Assembly (NCBI RefSeq): GCF_013343005.1
Contig: NZ_CP054491.1
Location: 2,958,501-3,022,500 of the forward strand
Direction of reading: 5' to 3'
From: Candidatus Reidiella endopervernicosa
GTDB lineage: Bacteria; Pseudomonadota; Gammaproteobacteria; GCF-013343005
Length of the DNA stretch: 64,000 nt
The translations under genes and the position numbers were made by a program. Positions within the stretch are counted from its first letter, which is position 1; the number at the start of each line of letters is the position of its first letter. Below the pieces are notes generated by a model. That model was not told the origin of the DNA. It searched no databases and worked only from the letters and a program-made list of their open reading frames with translations. Below are positions 46,906 to 55,023 of the stretch, piece by piece.

Positions 46906-47186
46906 CCGGGAGTCGCTATTTTGCGAAAGTTTGTTTTGGGCATCCAAGCCCAAGCAAACAGCAAAAACTTCACGCGACCGTTTATGCCTGCGGCGCCCGA
47001 CGTCCTGCGTTCGTTGCGTAATCACCTCTTCGCGGCTCTACACAACTCCCTCAGTGACTCTACGCCGACATAAAGCCGTTGCTGCATCTTCTCCGTCGTT
47101 CGCTCGCGCTCTCAACTACGAATAGGCAGACGGCGTCGACTATCGGGGACTAACCGCCCTCACTTCGCTCTCCATGGCGGTCAGCG
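46906..47186 (+). mobile_element. 284-bp dispersed element, copy F
   Basis: 281 bp, antisense to potB, only 444 bases from copy E and in the same orientation. Left arms GTTTG / CAAAC. Right flank ATTG. Confidence 0.92.
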
Positions 47187-47349
47187 ATTGAAAACCATGC
47201 CACCCATATCATCTTCTATCTGAAATGAACTGATAAGTAGTTCGGCATGAGGGATGACGATCATAAACAGAAGCCAGGTCAAAACTGGGACAATCAGCAA
47301 ATAAAAGGTGAGATTATGGTTGTTATTATTGAGTTTCATCATGAGCCTA

Positions 47350-48404
47350 CTAAAAACATTTCAGGTCATCATGGTGGATACCAACACTCAACCGGTGCCC
47401 CTCTTCTATATCATCAAACTGGGCATTTTGTGGTACCGATATCAAAAGCTCCTCACTACTGCCGTTAACTATCGTGGAAAGCTTGGTATTTGATCCATCA
47501 AAAAGAATGGTTTCAATCGTAACGTCAAATCGGACAAGATCACCAAGACCATTAGAGGGGCTGATAATCAATGCCTCGGGACGAATATAGAGCTCTTTAA
47601 GGTCAGAATCAGAAGCAGCTGAGCTATTAAGAGCCCATCCGCCCTTGGTCATCATTGAATCACCTGCGGTTGACTGCAGCTCAAAGCGATTCGTATCACC
47701 GACAAAACCTGCGACAAATGATGTTTGGGGATTTTTATATAAGTTACGTGGTGTATCGATCTGTTCAAACTGACCATCATGCATGACGGCGACTTTATCA
47801 CTCATCACTAAAGCCTCCGATTGGTCATGGGTAATATAAACAAACGTTGTGCCTATCTCCTTCTGCAGTAGCTTCAGCTCGACCTTCATATGCTCCCTGA
47901 GTTTTCTGTCTAAAGCGCCAAGAGGTTCATCAAGTAGCAATATGGAAGGATTCATCACCAGGGATCGTGCAATAGCCACTCGCTGCCTTTCGCCGCCCGA
48001 CAGGTCTGTGACTTTTTTATTTTCATAACCCTGCAGACCAACACGCTCTAACATCTCGTTAACTTTTAAATTGATCTCTGCTGTTTTTAGTTTTTGTCTT
48101 TTCAACCCAAAAGCGACATTTTCCTGACATTCATCATTGGGAAGAGCGCCAGATTTTGAAATACGATATTGACCGGGCGCTTTTCAGGGGGAACACCCTT
48201 CATGGATTGGCCGTGGATTATCACATCACCTTCCGACTCCTGTTGAAAGCCTGCAATAATGCGCAAAAGGGTCGTCTTGCCGCAACCGGATGAACCAAGA
48301 ATAGAAAAGAAACCACCCTCTTCAACCGAAAAACCAACATCATTAACGGCTGTGAAATCATCAAAATGTTTTGACAGGCCTTTTACTTCTAATATGTTTC
48401 CCAT
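47350..48404 (-). pseudogene. potA: PotA-type ABC ATPase, one frameshift
   Basis: Begins MGNILEVKGLSKHFDDFTAV with Walker A GSSGCGKTT; the frame breaks near 48123 where one G is missing (NVRK for NVREN), then continues with signature LSGGERQRVAIARSLV, Walker B ILLLDEPLGALD and the C-terminal TOBE-like domain. Restored length about 350 residues. ATPase of a polyamine-type importer; gene order potD-potA-potB-potC on this strand. Confidence 0.87.
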
Positions 48405-48478
48405 TTACAAATCCATGACATTCAACAATAACCCAAAAATGAAGCACTTCATTTGGGATGACCATTCATGTTCAGCCT

Positions 48479-48783
48479 TTAGTTAGCAGTTTTAATCCTA
48501 TCTAGCGCCTTTGATTCAATCCTGTCGAAACCCGCAGGAACTGGAGGATGCCATTTGATATTATCGATATCCGCTTCTGAGAAGTACCGTTCAAAATCGG
48601 CTTTAATGGAAGCCTCCAAATATTTAGCGGCATCCTTCGATGCCGTACCATACTTTTCACTATTAGTGATAAGCGCTGCATTCTCAGGCTTTGATACGAA
48701 GTTAATCCACTTATAAGCTGCACTAACATTCTTTGCCTTTGCCGGAATAGCGAAGGTATCAATCCAACCTAGGGCCCCACTTT
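48479..48783 (-). pseudogene. potD: PotD-type binding protein, only the C-terminal third
   Basis: Reads ESGALGWIDTFAIPAKAKN through WHPPVPAGFDRIESKALDRI to the stop, the C-terminal end of a periplasmic spermidine/putrescine-binding protein. Upstream it meets repeat copy G, and behind that is the terminator of a different gene, so about two thirds of potD is gone. A deletion between two repeat copies would explain this. Confidence 0.8.
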
Positions 48784-49066
48784 CCGGGGAGTCGCTATTT
48801 TTGCGAAAGTTTGTTTTGGGCATCCAAGCCCAAGCAAACAGCAAAACTTCACGCGACCGTTTATGCCTGCGGCGCCCCGACGTCCTGCGTTCGTTGCGTA
48901 ATCACCTCTTCGCGGCTCTACACAACTCCCTCAGTGACTCTACGCCGACATAAAGCCGCTGCTGCATCTTCTCCGTCGTTCGCTCGCGCTCTCAACTACG
49001 AATAGGCAGACGGCGTCGACTATCGGGGACTAACCGCCCTCACTTCGCTCTCCATGGCGGTCAGCG
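48784..49066 (+). mobile_element. 284-bp dispersed element, copy G
   Basis: 283 bp, antisense to the potD remnant; its right end touches the stem of a terminator. Left arms GTTTG / CAAAC. Right flank AATG. Here the two flanks belong to different genes, so no frame can be restored. Confidence 0.92.
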
Positions 49067-49067
49067 A

Positions 49068-49098
49068 ATGAGGGTGGCCATATAGGCCACCCCTCATT
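49068..49098 (-). terminator. Terminator of the SnoaL-like gene, T tract cut by copy G
   Basis: Arms ATGAGGGTGGCC and GGCCACCCCTCAT with a 5-base loop. On the minus strand the stem should be followed by a T run; only TT remains before repeat copy G begins. Confidence 0.7.
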
Positions 49099-49161
49099 TG
49101 TTGATCAACTTATAGAACATAGAGAGCGTTTGTTACTTCTCTCAGAGACTTCTAAATACGA

Positions 49162-49650
49162 TTATTTCACCAGCGACGGAAGCAGGTCGGTATGGTGGCC
49201 AATCATCTTCCACTGACCATCCTCTTTGCGAAACACATTCGTCGCTCTGATCTTGACCTCCATCGGCTTCCCATCAGCGGTCAGGTTTTTGCCAATCTCG
49301 TAGTCGGTTACAACGGCTAGATTAGTTCCGATGGTGATACGCATATCACTTCGCTCTACCGTACCCCCCATCTTCATCGCCGCCTGCACTTCCCAGTCGG
49401 CCAAGACCGCTTTCCATCCGTGTCGTATGCCACCACCTGGCCCCATGTAGGTAACATCCTCACGATGTGACCAGACCGCCTTCATCGGCTCCAGCTCACC
49501 GACAAACAGCTGATTAAGTGCCGCATAGAAACCCTGCGCCGCCTCCCGCACGGCCTCTCGCTCGTTGTCAGCCGCATCGACTCGGCCCTCAGTTATCAGA
49601 CCGCTCACAACCATGACCGCTACTGCCAGACCTACAATCTGCTTCTTCAT
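49162..49650 (-). CDS. Secreted SnoaL/DUF4440-like protein
   Basis: 162 residues: signal peptide (GLAVAVMVVSGLITEGRVDA) then an NTF2-like fold (FYAALNQLFVGELEPMKAVWSHREDVTYMGPGG ... NVFRKEDGQWKMIGHHTDLLP). Members bind small molecules or act as ketosteroid-isomerase-like enzymes; the role is unknown. Intact. Confidence 0.8.
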   Translation of the reverse strand: MKKQIVGLAVAVMVVSGLITEGRVDAADNEREAVREAAQGFYAALNQLFVGELEPMKAVWSHREDVTYMGPGGGIRHGWKAVLADWEVQAAMKMGGTVERSDMRITIGTNLAVVTDYEIGKNLTADGKPMEVKIRATNVFRKEDGQWKMIGHHTDLLPSLVK

Positions 49651-49798
49651 CTCTTATAAATCCCTCTTAGGTTGAATTCAGCAACCAATAGGTAACCATT
49701 TAGAACATCTCATCGTTCTGCCTGGACCCTCAGCAAACTATTGAGTTCACCAACGATCAACTTTCACCTGCACGGATAAACCTCTCGTCTCAAGCGCA

Positions 49799-51942
49799 TC
49801 AATAATCCTCTTCGTCCGTCCACATCTCCGGCTTGAAGTGCACTACCCGGTTACGCCCCTGCTCTTTCGCCTTATAGAGGGCGACATCGGCGTATTTAAC
49901 CGCCTGCCAGAAGGTCTCGCTATCATCGGGGAAACTGGAGACACCGATTGAGATGGTCTTCTGCAGTACGTTACCCGGCAACTGCACCTTCAGCTCCTCT
50001 ACGGCGGCACGAATCTTCTCTGCCACCTCATCTGCCTTCTCCCCTGCCGTCTCCTGCAGCAGGATCATGAACTCTTCACCGCCGTAACGAATCACTAGAT
50101 CAGCCGCTCGCACGACCTTCTTCATCACCTTTGAAATCTCTTTAAGCACGGTATCACCGGCATCATGACCGTAGGTGTCGTTGACCTTCTTAAAGTAGTC
50201 GAGATCAAGCATTAGTATCGAGATATCGGAATCACGGCGAGCATTACTGGAGACCAGCGTCTCCACATACTCCTCGAGGAAGCGGCGGTTGTGCAGTCCG
50301 GTCATCGCATCGCGCATGGTCGACTCGCGCAACGTATCCATCAGGCGCTTAGCCTCGATAACCGGTGCCGCTTCACGCAGATAGACATTGATCATCGGCA
50401 CCAGTTGCTGATAGTCGGCACCGGCCTCTTGATCGATCACCATCTGCACCACACTACCGACCGTGCCCGACTGAATGACGGGAATACAGATATGCTCCAG
50501 ATTCTCGTTCCCCTCCCCAGGATGGAAGGCGTTACAGATCTGTGGTGAACCGATTGAGTCGATGGTGTGGCCGGTGCGGCGAGCACGACAGGTCTCGGAG
50601 CGGATCAGAATCTGGGGATCACACCAGCGACAATCCATGCTCTCATCGCTATCGACACTGACGGTGTACATGCGGTTTTTACTCGCCGCGACCTCATAGA
50701 TCGAGAAGCGCTCCAGATAGAAGCTCTCCTGCAGCACCCGCACCAGCCGCTGGTAGACCTCGGCCTTACTCTCATCCTCTTCGATCGCCTGTTTAAACTG
50801 TGCGGCGGCCACCAGCCCATCGACCATCATGGTGGTATTGGTGAGCATATTTTCATTACCGGAGGGTTTGCAGCGAATCAGCTGTGCAACGTTCGATGAC
50901 CGCCATGGATAGCGAAGCGAGGGCGGTTAGTCCGCGATAGTCGACGCCGTCTCGCATATTCGTAGTTGAGAGCGCGAGCGACGACGAAGAAGATGCAGCA
51001 GCGGCTTTATGTCGGCGTAGAGTCACTGAGGGAGTTGTGTAGAGCCGCGAAGAGGTGATTACGCAACGTACGCAGGACGTCGGGCGCCGCAGGCATAAAC
51101 GGTCGCGTGAAGTATTTGCCGCTTGCTTGGGCTTGGATGCCCAAAACAAACTTTCGCAAAATAGCGACTCCCGGGTCTCGGATCTCGCCCAGACCCGCAT
51201 CGAGAAAATCGCTCAATTGATTGAAGCGCTCTGCAATGTCCCCGATCTCATCGTTGGTCAGGCATTCAATGCGAGTCGTAAAATCACCTAGAAGCGCCGT
51301 ATCTACGGCGTGCTGAACATCACTCGCGGTCTTCACCAGCGGACGGGTCATGCGGCGAAACAGCACAATCATCATCACCGCAAACAGCGCCACCGCCACC
51401 GACATCGCTGCAACCGTGAGCAATGCACTCTGTTTCAGATGGGCGATTGACATGGTAATGGTGACAGCACCGAGCACCGTGCCCTCCGCCACCTGATGAC
51501 AGGCGAGACAGTTGGGTTCACCCTTGCCGGTGGCGACAAAAGGGATGGTACTGCGGAAGAGCGGTTCGCCCTCCACGTCTATGAGACCATAGAACGGTTT
51601 GCCTGATACGAGCACTCTAGATTCAATCTCATCCTGAGGACGCTCCTCGATTAGACCCTCACCAAACTGACTGGCCACCTCTGGTCCTCGGACCACGCGA
51701 GCACCGCTCAGTCCGTTAGCCGTTGAGATCCGGCTCAGTAGCTGTTTACGCTTATCAATCACACCGTTAACCATCATTTCGGTCAGACCGACGCGCACCA
51801 TCTCAGCAGCCGTCTTGGCGTGCTCTTCGGCCGAGATAATCGAGAACTGGCGAAAGGAGAGCAGGCTCACGGCGATCAGCACTACCAGCATGATCAGCAT
51901 CAAACCGCTCGAGAAGAGTGTTGTTTTGGTATTAAGCTTCAT
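49799..51942 (-). pseudogene. Heme-type sensor diguanylate cyclase, split by repeat copy H
   Basis: N-terminal block (51942-51175): MKLNTKTTLFSSGLMLIMLV helix, periplasmic sensor with a c-type heme motif CLACH, second helix (VAAMSVAVALFAVMMIVLF), HAMP ending LDAGLGEIRD. C-terminal block (50893-49799): NVAQLIRCKPSGN, a GAF-like region with several cysteines, and a GGDEF domain (VIRYGGEEFMILLQE; catalytic GGEEF). Joining the blocks without the repeat restores one frame of about 620 residues. Start chosen at 51942 because the upstream frame lacks signal character. As it stands, the sensor is uncoupled from the cyclase; the cyclase half could be made from ATG 50848. Confidence 0.85.
50894..51174 (-). 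mobile_element. 284-bp dispersed element, copy H
   Basis: 281 bp in the same direction as the gene it splits. Left hairpin arms GTTTG / CAAGC (a G-T pair, intermediate between two variants); right end GGTCATCG instead of GGTCAGCG. Right flank AACG. Confidence 0.92.
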
Positions 51943-52187
51943 GTCGTCCCAGATATCGTCCCTAAAAAAGCCAACCGATAGTAAGGTATTTAATTCCCTA
52001 TTCAAAGTGACGTCACGTGACATTTGCGCCACCTCTGCCACCCACTCAGCCTTGTGACATGACAGAGTTCAAGACTACGAATCACCCCCTATAATTTTGA
52101 GAACCCGTGCTATAGCAATCCTCCAACTGATCATTACAATGGGGCACGACAAGACGCACTATATAGGCGCAGCAGAAAGACCTTTAC

Positions 52188-52853
52188 ATGACCCCCACAG
52201 CAGAAACCAGAGACAGCGAGCCTCTCTTTGAGGCTCACGCATTAGAGTGCACACGCGATGACCGCGTGCTCTTCTCCGATCTCGATTTCACCCTGAAATC
52301 CGGACAGGCGATGCTGATCGAAGGGCCCAACGGCTCCGGCAAGACCACCCTGCTGCGTACCCTCTGCGGCCTGATCTCACCCTCCAATGGCGAAATCCAC
52401 TGGTGCGGGGAGTCGATTCGATCGCTTGCCGAGGAGTACACCCGCGAGGTGACCTACATCGGTCACCATGCGGGCATTAAAGAGGATCTGACCGGAATCG
52501 AAAACCTGCGCATCAGCTGCGTACTGGATGGGTTCGAGATCAGCGAGAAGCAGGCGTGGGATACGCTGGAGAAGATGGGACTGGCGGGCCATGAGGATCT
52601 GCCCACCAAGGTGCTCTCTGCTGGTCAGAAAAGACGTGTTGCACTGGCACGTCTGCTAGTAACCGAGGCGAAGCTGTGGATTCTTGATGAGCCCTTCACT
52701 GCCCTCGACAAGGCGGCGGTCGCCTTCCTGCTCGATGTGATCCGCAAACATGTCGATGGCGGTGGCATCGTGATGCTCACCACTCACCAGGATGTGGAGA
52801 TGATTTCCGACGACGTTAAGCGCCTGCTACTGAAAAAACGGGGGCGCAACTGA
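52188..52853 (+). CDS. ccmA: Heme exporter ATPase CcmA
   Basis: 221-residue ABC ATPase of System I cytochrome c maturation; with CcmB/C it releases holo-CcmE. Walker A GPNGSGKTT, signature LSAGQKRRVALARLL (the LSAGQ form typical for CcmA), Walker B LWILDEPFTALD, switch His TTHQ. Stop overlaps the ccmB start. First gene of a nine-gene operon. Confidence 0.95.
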   Translation: MTPTAETRDSEPLFEAHALECTRDDRVLFSDLDFTLKSGQAMLIEGPNGSGKTTLLRTLCGLISPSNGEIHWCGESIRSLAEEYTREVTYIGHHAGIKEDLTGIENLRISCVLDGFEISEKQAWDTLEKMGLAGHEDLPTKVLSAGQKRRVALARLLVTEAKLWILDEPFTALDKAAVAFLLDVIRKHVDGGGIVMLTTHQDVEMISDDVKRLLLKKRGRN

Positions 52854-53521
52854 TGTTTGAAGCGCTACTGTGGATCATCCGTCGCGACCTGACCCTGGCG
52901 ATGCGTCGCCGCTCCGACATCTTCACCACCCTCTTCTTCTTTGTCATCGTCGTCAGCCTCTTCCCACTCGGTATCGGCCCGGAGATGGATACGCTACGAC
53001 TGATTGCCCCCGGCATCGTCTGGGTCGCAGCGCTACTCGCCTCGATGCTGGCGCTGGAGCGACTCTTTGCCGCCGACCACGCCGACGGCACCCTGGAGCA
53101 GATGCTGCTCACCCCACAACCCGTCTTTATGCTGGTCTTTGGCAAGGTGATCGCCCACTGGCTGGTAACCGGACTGCCACTGGTGATCATGGCACCGGTA
53201 CTGGGTCTGCAGTACGACCTCAGCGTCGACGCACTCGGCGTGCTGGTACTGACTCTGCTGCTCGGCACCCCGGCACTGAGCGCGATTGGTGCAATCGGCG
53301 CGGCACTCACTCTGGGGCTGCGCGGTGGCGGTGTACTGGTCTCGCTGCTGGTTCTCCCTCTTTATATACCGGTACTGATCTTCGGTGCCGGCGCGGTCGA
53401 GGCACACGCCTCAGGACTGGGCGGTGCAGGACACCTTTATATGCTGGGCGCCTTTGGCGTGGTGGCATTTTTCTTCTCACCACTGGCAACGGCTGCGGCC
53501 CTGCGAGTATCCATTGAGTGA
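52853..53521 (+). CDS. ccmB: Heme exporter permease CcmB
   Basis: 222 residues, six helices, N-terminal RRDLTLAMRRRSDI and FALERLF-like ALERLFAADHADGTLEQ typical of CcmB. Works with CcmA and CcmC. Confidence 0.95.
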   Translation: MFEALLWIIRRDLTLAMRRRSDIFTTLFFFVIVVSLFPLGIGPEMDTLRLIAPGIVWVAALLASMLALERLFAADHADGTLEQMLLTPQPVFMLVFGKVIAHWLVTGLPLVIMAPVLGLQYDLSVDALGVLVLTLLLGTPALSAIGAIGAALTLGLRGGGVLVSLLVLPLYIPVLIFGAGAVEAHASGLGGAGHLYMLGAFGVVAFFFSPLATAAALRVSIE

Positions 53522-53590
53522 ACATGGTTGGCGATCGAGCCACGCACCGTTAGGATGCTGGGTTGACGATAAGGGACAGACTAAACAACG

Positions 53591-54337
53591 ATGAGCACAA
53601 AACTTCTTAACTGGTTCAAATTCTCCTCGCCCACCACCTTCTACCCGCTGGCGGGTCGACTCGCCCCCTGGTTTACCGGGTTGGCCGTGATACTGCTTGC
53701 CGTCGGTCTCTACATGAGCTTCTTTATCGCACCCACCGACTACAAACAGGGTGAGGGTTATCGCATCATCTTTATTCACGTGCCCGCCGCCTGGATGTCG
53801 ATGTTTATCTATCTGATCATGGCTGGCTGGGCGGCGATGGGACTGGTCTTCAACACCCGTCTCTCCGGCATGATGACCAGCGCTCTGGCACCCACTGGCG
53901 CCATGTTCACCTTCGTTGCCCTCTGGACCGGTGCCTTCTGGGGCAAGCCGATGTGGGGCGCCTGGTGGGTCTGGGATGCTCGACTCACCTCGGAGCTGAT
54001 CCTGCTGTTCCTCTATATCGGCTTCATCGCCCTGCAGTCATCGATCGACGATGCCCGTCGCGCCGACAAGGCGGGGGCGATCCTGGTGCTGGTGGGGGTG
54101 ATCAACATCCCGATCATCTACTTCTCGGTGAAGTGGTGGAACACCCTGCATCAGGGCGCATCGATCAATATGGAGGGCTCCTCAATGGGCTCTACCATGC
54201 TGATTACGATGCTGATCATGGCACTCGGTTGCTGGATGTACTCCATCGCCGTCGCACTCTACCGTGTGCGCAGCATCATCCTTGAGCGTGAGCGCAACAC
54301 CACCTGGGTGCAGGAGCTGGAGGAGATCAAATCATGA
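53591..54337 (+). CDS. ccmC: Heme-handling membrane protein CcmC
   Basis: 248 residues, six helices. The tryptophan-rich heme motif WGAWWVWDARLTSELILLFLY is present, flanked by the two ligand histidines (FIHVPAAW and LHQGAS). Loads heme onto CcmE. Overlaps ccmD by four bases. Confidence 0.96.
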   Translation: MSTKLLNWFKFSSPTTFYPLAGRLAPWFTGLAVILLAVGLYMSFFIAPTDYKQGEGYRIIFIHVPAAWMSMFIYLIMAGWAAMGLVFNTRLSGMMTSALAPTGAMFTFVALWTGAFWGKPMWGAWWVWDARLTSELILLFLYIGFIALQSSIDDARRADKAGAILVLVGVINIPIIYFSVKWWNTLHQGASINMEGSSMGSTMLITMLIMALGCWMYSIAVALYRVRSIILERERNTTWVQELEEIKS

Positions 54338-54519
54338 ACAGTGTGAGTGAATTCTTCGCCATGGGCGGTTACGCCCTCTACGTCTGGGGCTCCTTCGGGG
54401 TGACCGCAGTTTTAATGATTATTGAACCTTTACTGGTCAAGAAGCGTCGAACCGATGTGCTGAAGCGCGTCTCGCGCATCGCACGTCTCAACGCAGCCGA
54501 GGAGAAGGAGTCCGCATAG
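54334..54519 (+). CDS. ccmD: Heme exporter protein CcmD
   Basis: 61 residues, one helix (YALYVWGSFGVTAVLMIIEPLL) and a basic tail, as usual; stabilises the CcmABC-CcmE complex. Confidence 0.93.
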   Translation: MNSVSEFFAMGGYALYVWGSFGVTAVLMIIEPLLVKKRRTDVLKRVSRIARLNAAEEKESA

Positions 54520-54561
54520 GGACTTCCCAATCACAACTATTTAGATCTGGTGGAAAACTGA

Positions 54562-55023
54562 ATGAAAGCAAGACATAAACGATTGGGCCTGATTGTCGCT
54601 GGCCTGGGTGTACTGGCGGTCGCCGCCGTACTGGTTTTCAACGCGCTGGGCAATAACCTCTCCTACTTCTTCTCGCCTACTGAGGTGGCCAACGGCGAGG
54701 CGCCTAAAGATCATGTCTTCCGTCTTGGCGGTCTGGTCAAACCGGGCAGCGTGGTACGCGGTAAGAGCCTCACCGTCACCTTTGTCGTCACCGATAACGC
54801 CAAGGAGATGCCCGTCGCCTACACCGGCATCCTGCCCGATCTGTTCATGGAGGGTCAGGGCGTGATTACCCAGGGCCGTCTGGGTGCCGACGGCACCTTC
54901 GTTGCCGATGAGGTACTGGCCAAGCACGATGAGAACTATATGCCACCCGAGGTCGCTGAGGCATTGGAAAAGGCACATAACGAGGGCGTTGCTGGCGCCG
55001 CTGCAACGGAGGCCGCCAAGTGA
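54562..55023 (+). CDS. ccmE: Heme chaperone CcmE
   Basis: 153 residues: N-terminal anchor (LIVAGLGVLAVAAVLVF), OB-fold, and the covalent heme-binding histidine in LAKHDENYMPPEV. Delivers heme to CcmF/H. Stop overlaps the ccmF start. Confidence 0.96.
   Translation: MKARHKRLGLIVAGLGVLAVAAVLVFNALGNNLSYFFSPTEVANGEAPKDHVFRLGGLVKPGSVVRGKSLTVTFVVTDNAKEMPVAYTGILPDLFMEGQGVITQGRLGADGTFVADEVLAKHDENYMPPEVAEALEKAHNEGVAGAAATEAAK

Larger units (their letters stand above)
45909..47342 (-). pseudogene. potB: PotB-type ABC permease, interrupted by repeat copies E and F
   Basis: Three coding blocks: 47342-47187 (MKLNNNNHNLTFYLLIVPVL ... DDMGGMVFN), 46905-46462 (NNYIEFFTQKIYW ... EAACDLGATKWAIFT) and 46175-45909 (RIIIPYSMPGIVTG ... 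KVGS). Removing both repeats joins all three in one frame and rebuilds a complete permease of about 288 residues, with the EAA loop (EAACDLGA) spanning the second junction. So this gene was intact except for the two insertions. Confidence 0.9.

Noticed and set aside
46879-47125. Short open frames inside each 284-bp element (for example a protein containing RNHLFAALHNSLSDSTPT, or on the other strand ITQRTQDVGRR)
   Set aside because: The frames begin in flanking DNA or at chance starts, differ from copy to copy because of single-base indels, and run across the hairpins. No codon-type conservation is seen. I treat them as non-coding.
2471-51174. The 284-bp element as a self-splicing intron or inteins-like insert
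   Set aside because: Five of the six coding insertions could not be spliced as RNA in a constant way: copies B, D, E and F are antisense to the gene, and two copies are in or at terminators. There are no group I or II core motifs. A DNA mobile element explains all cases.
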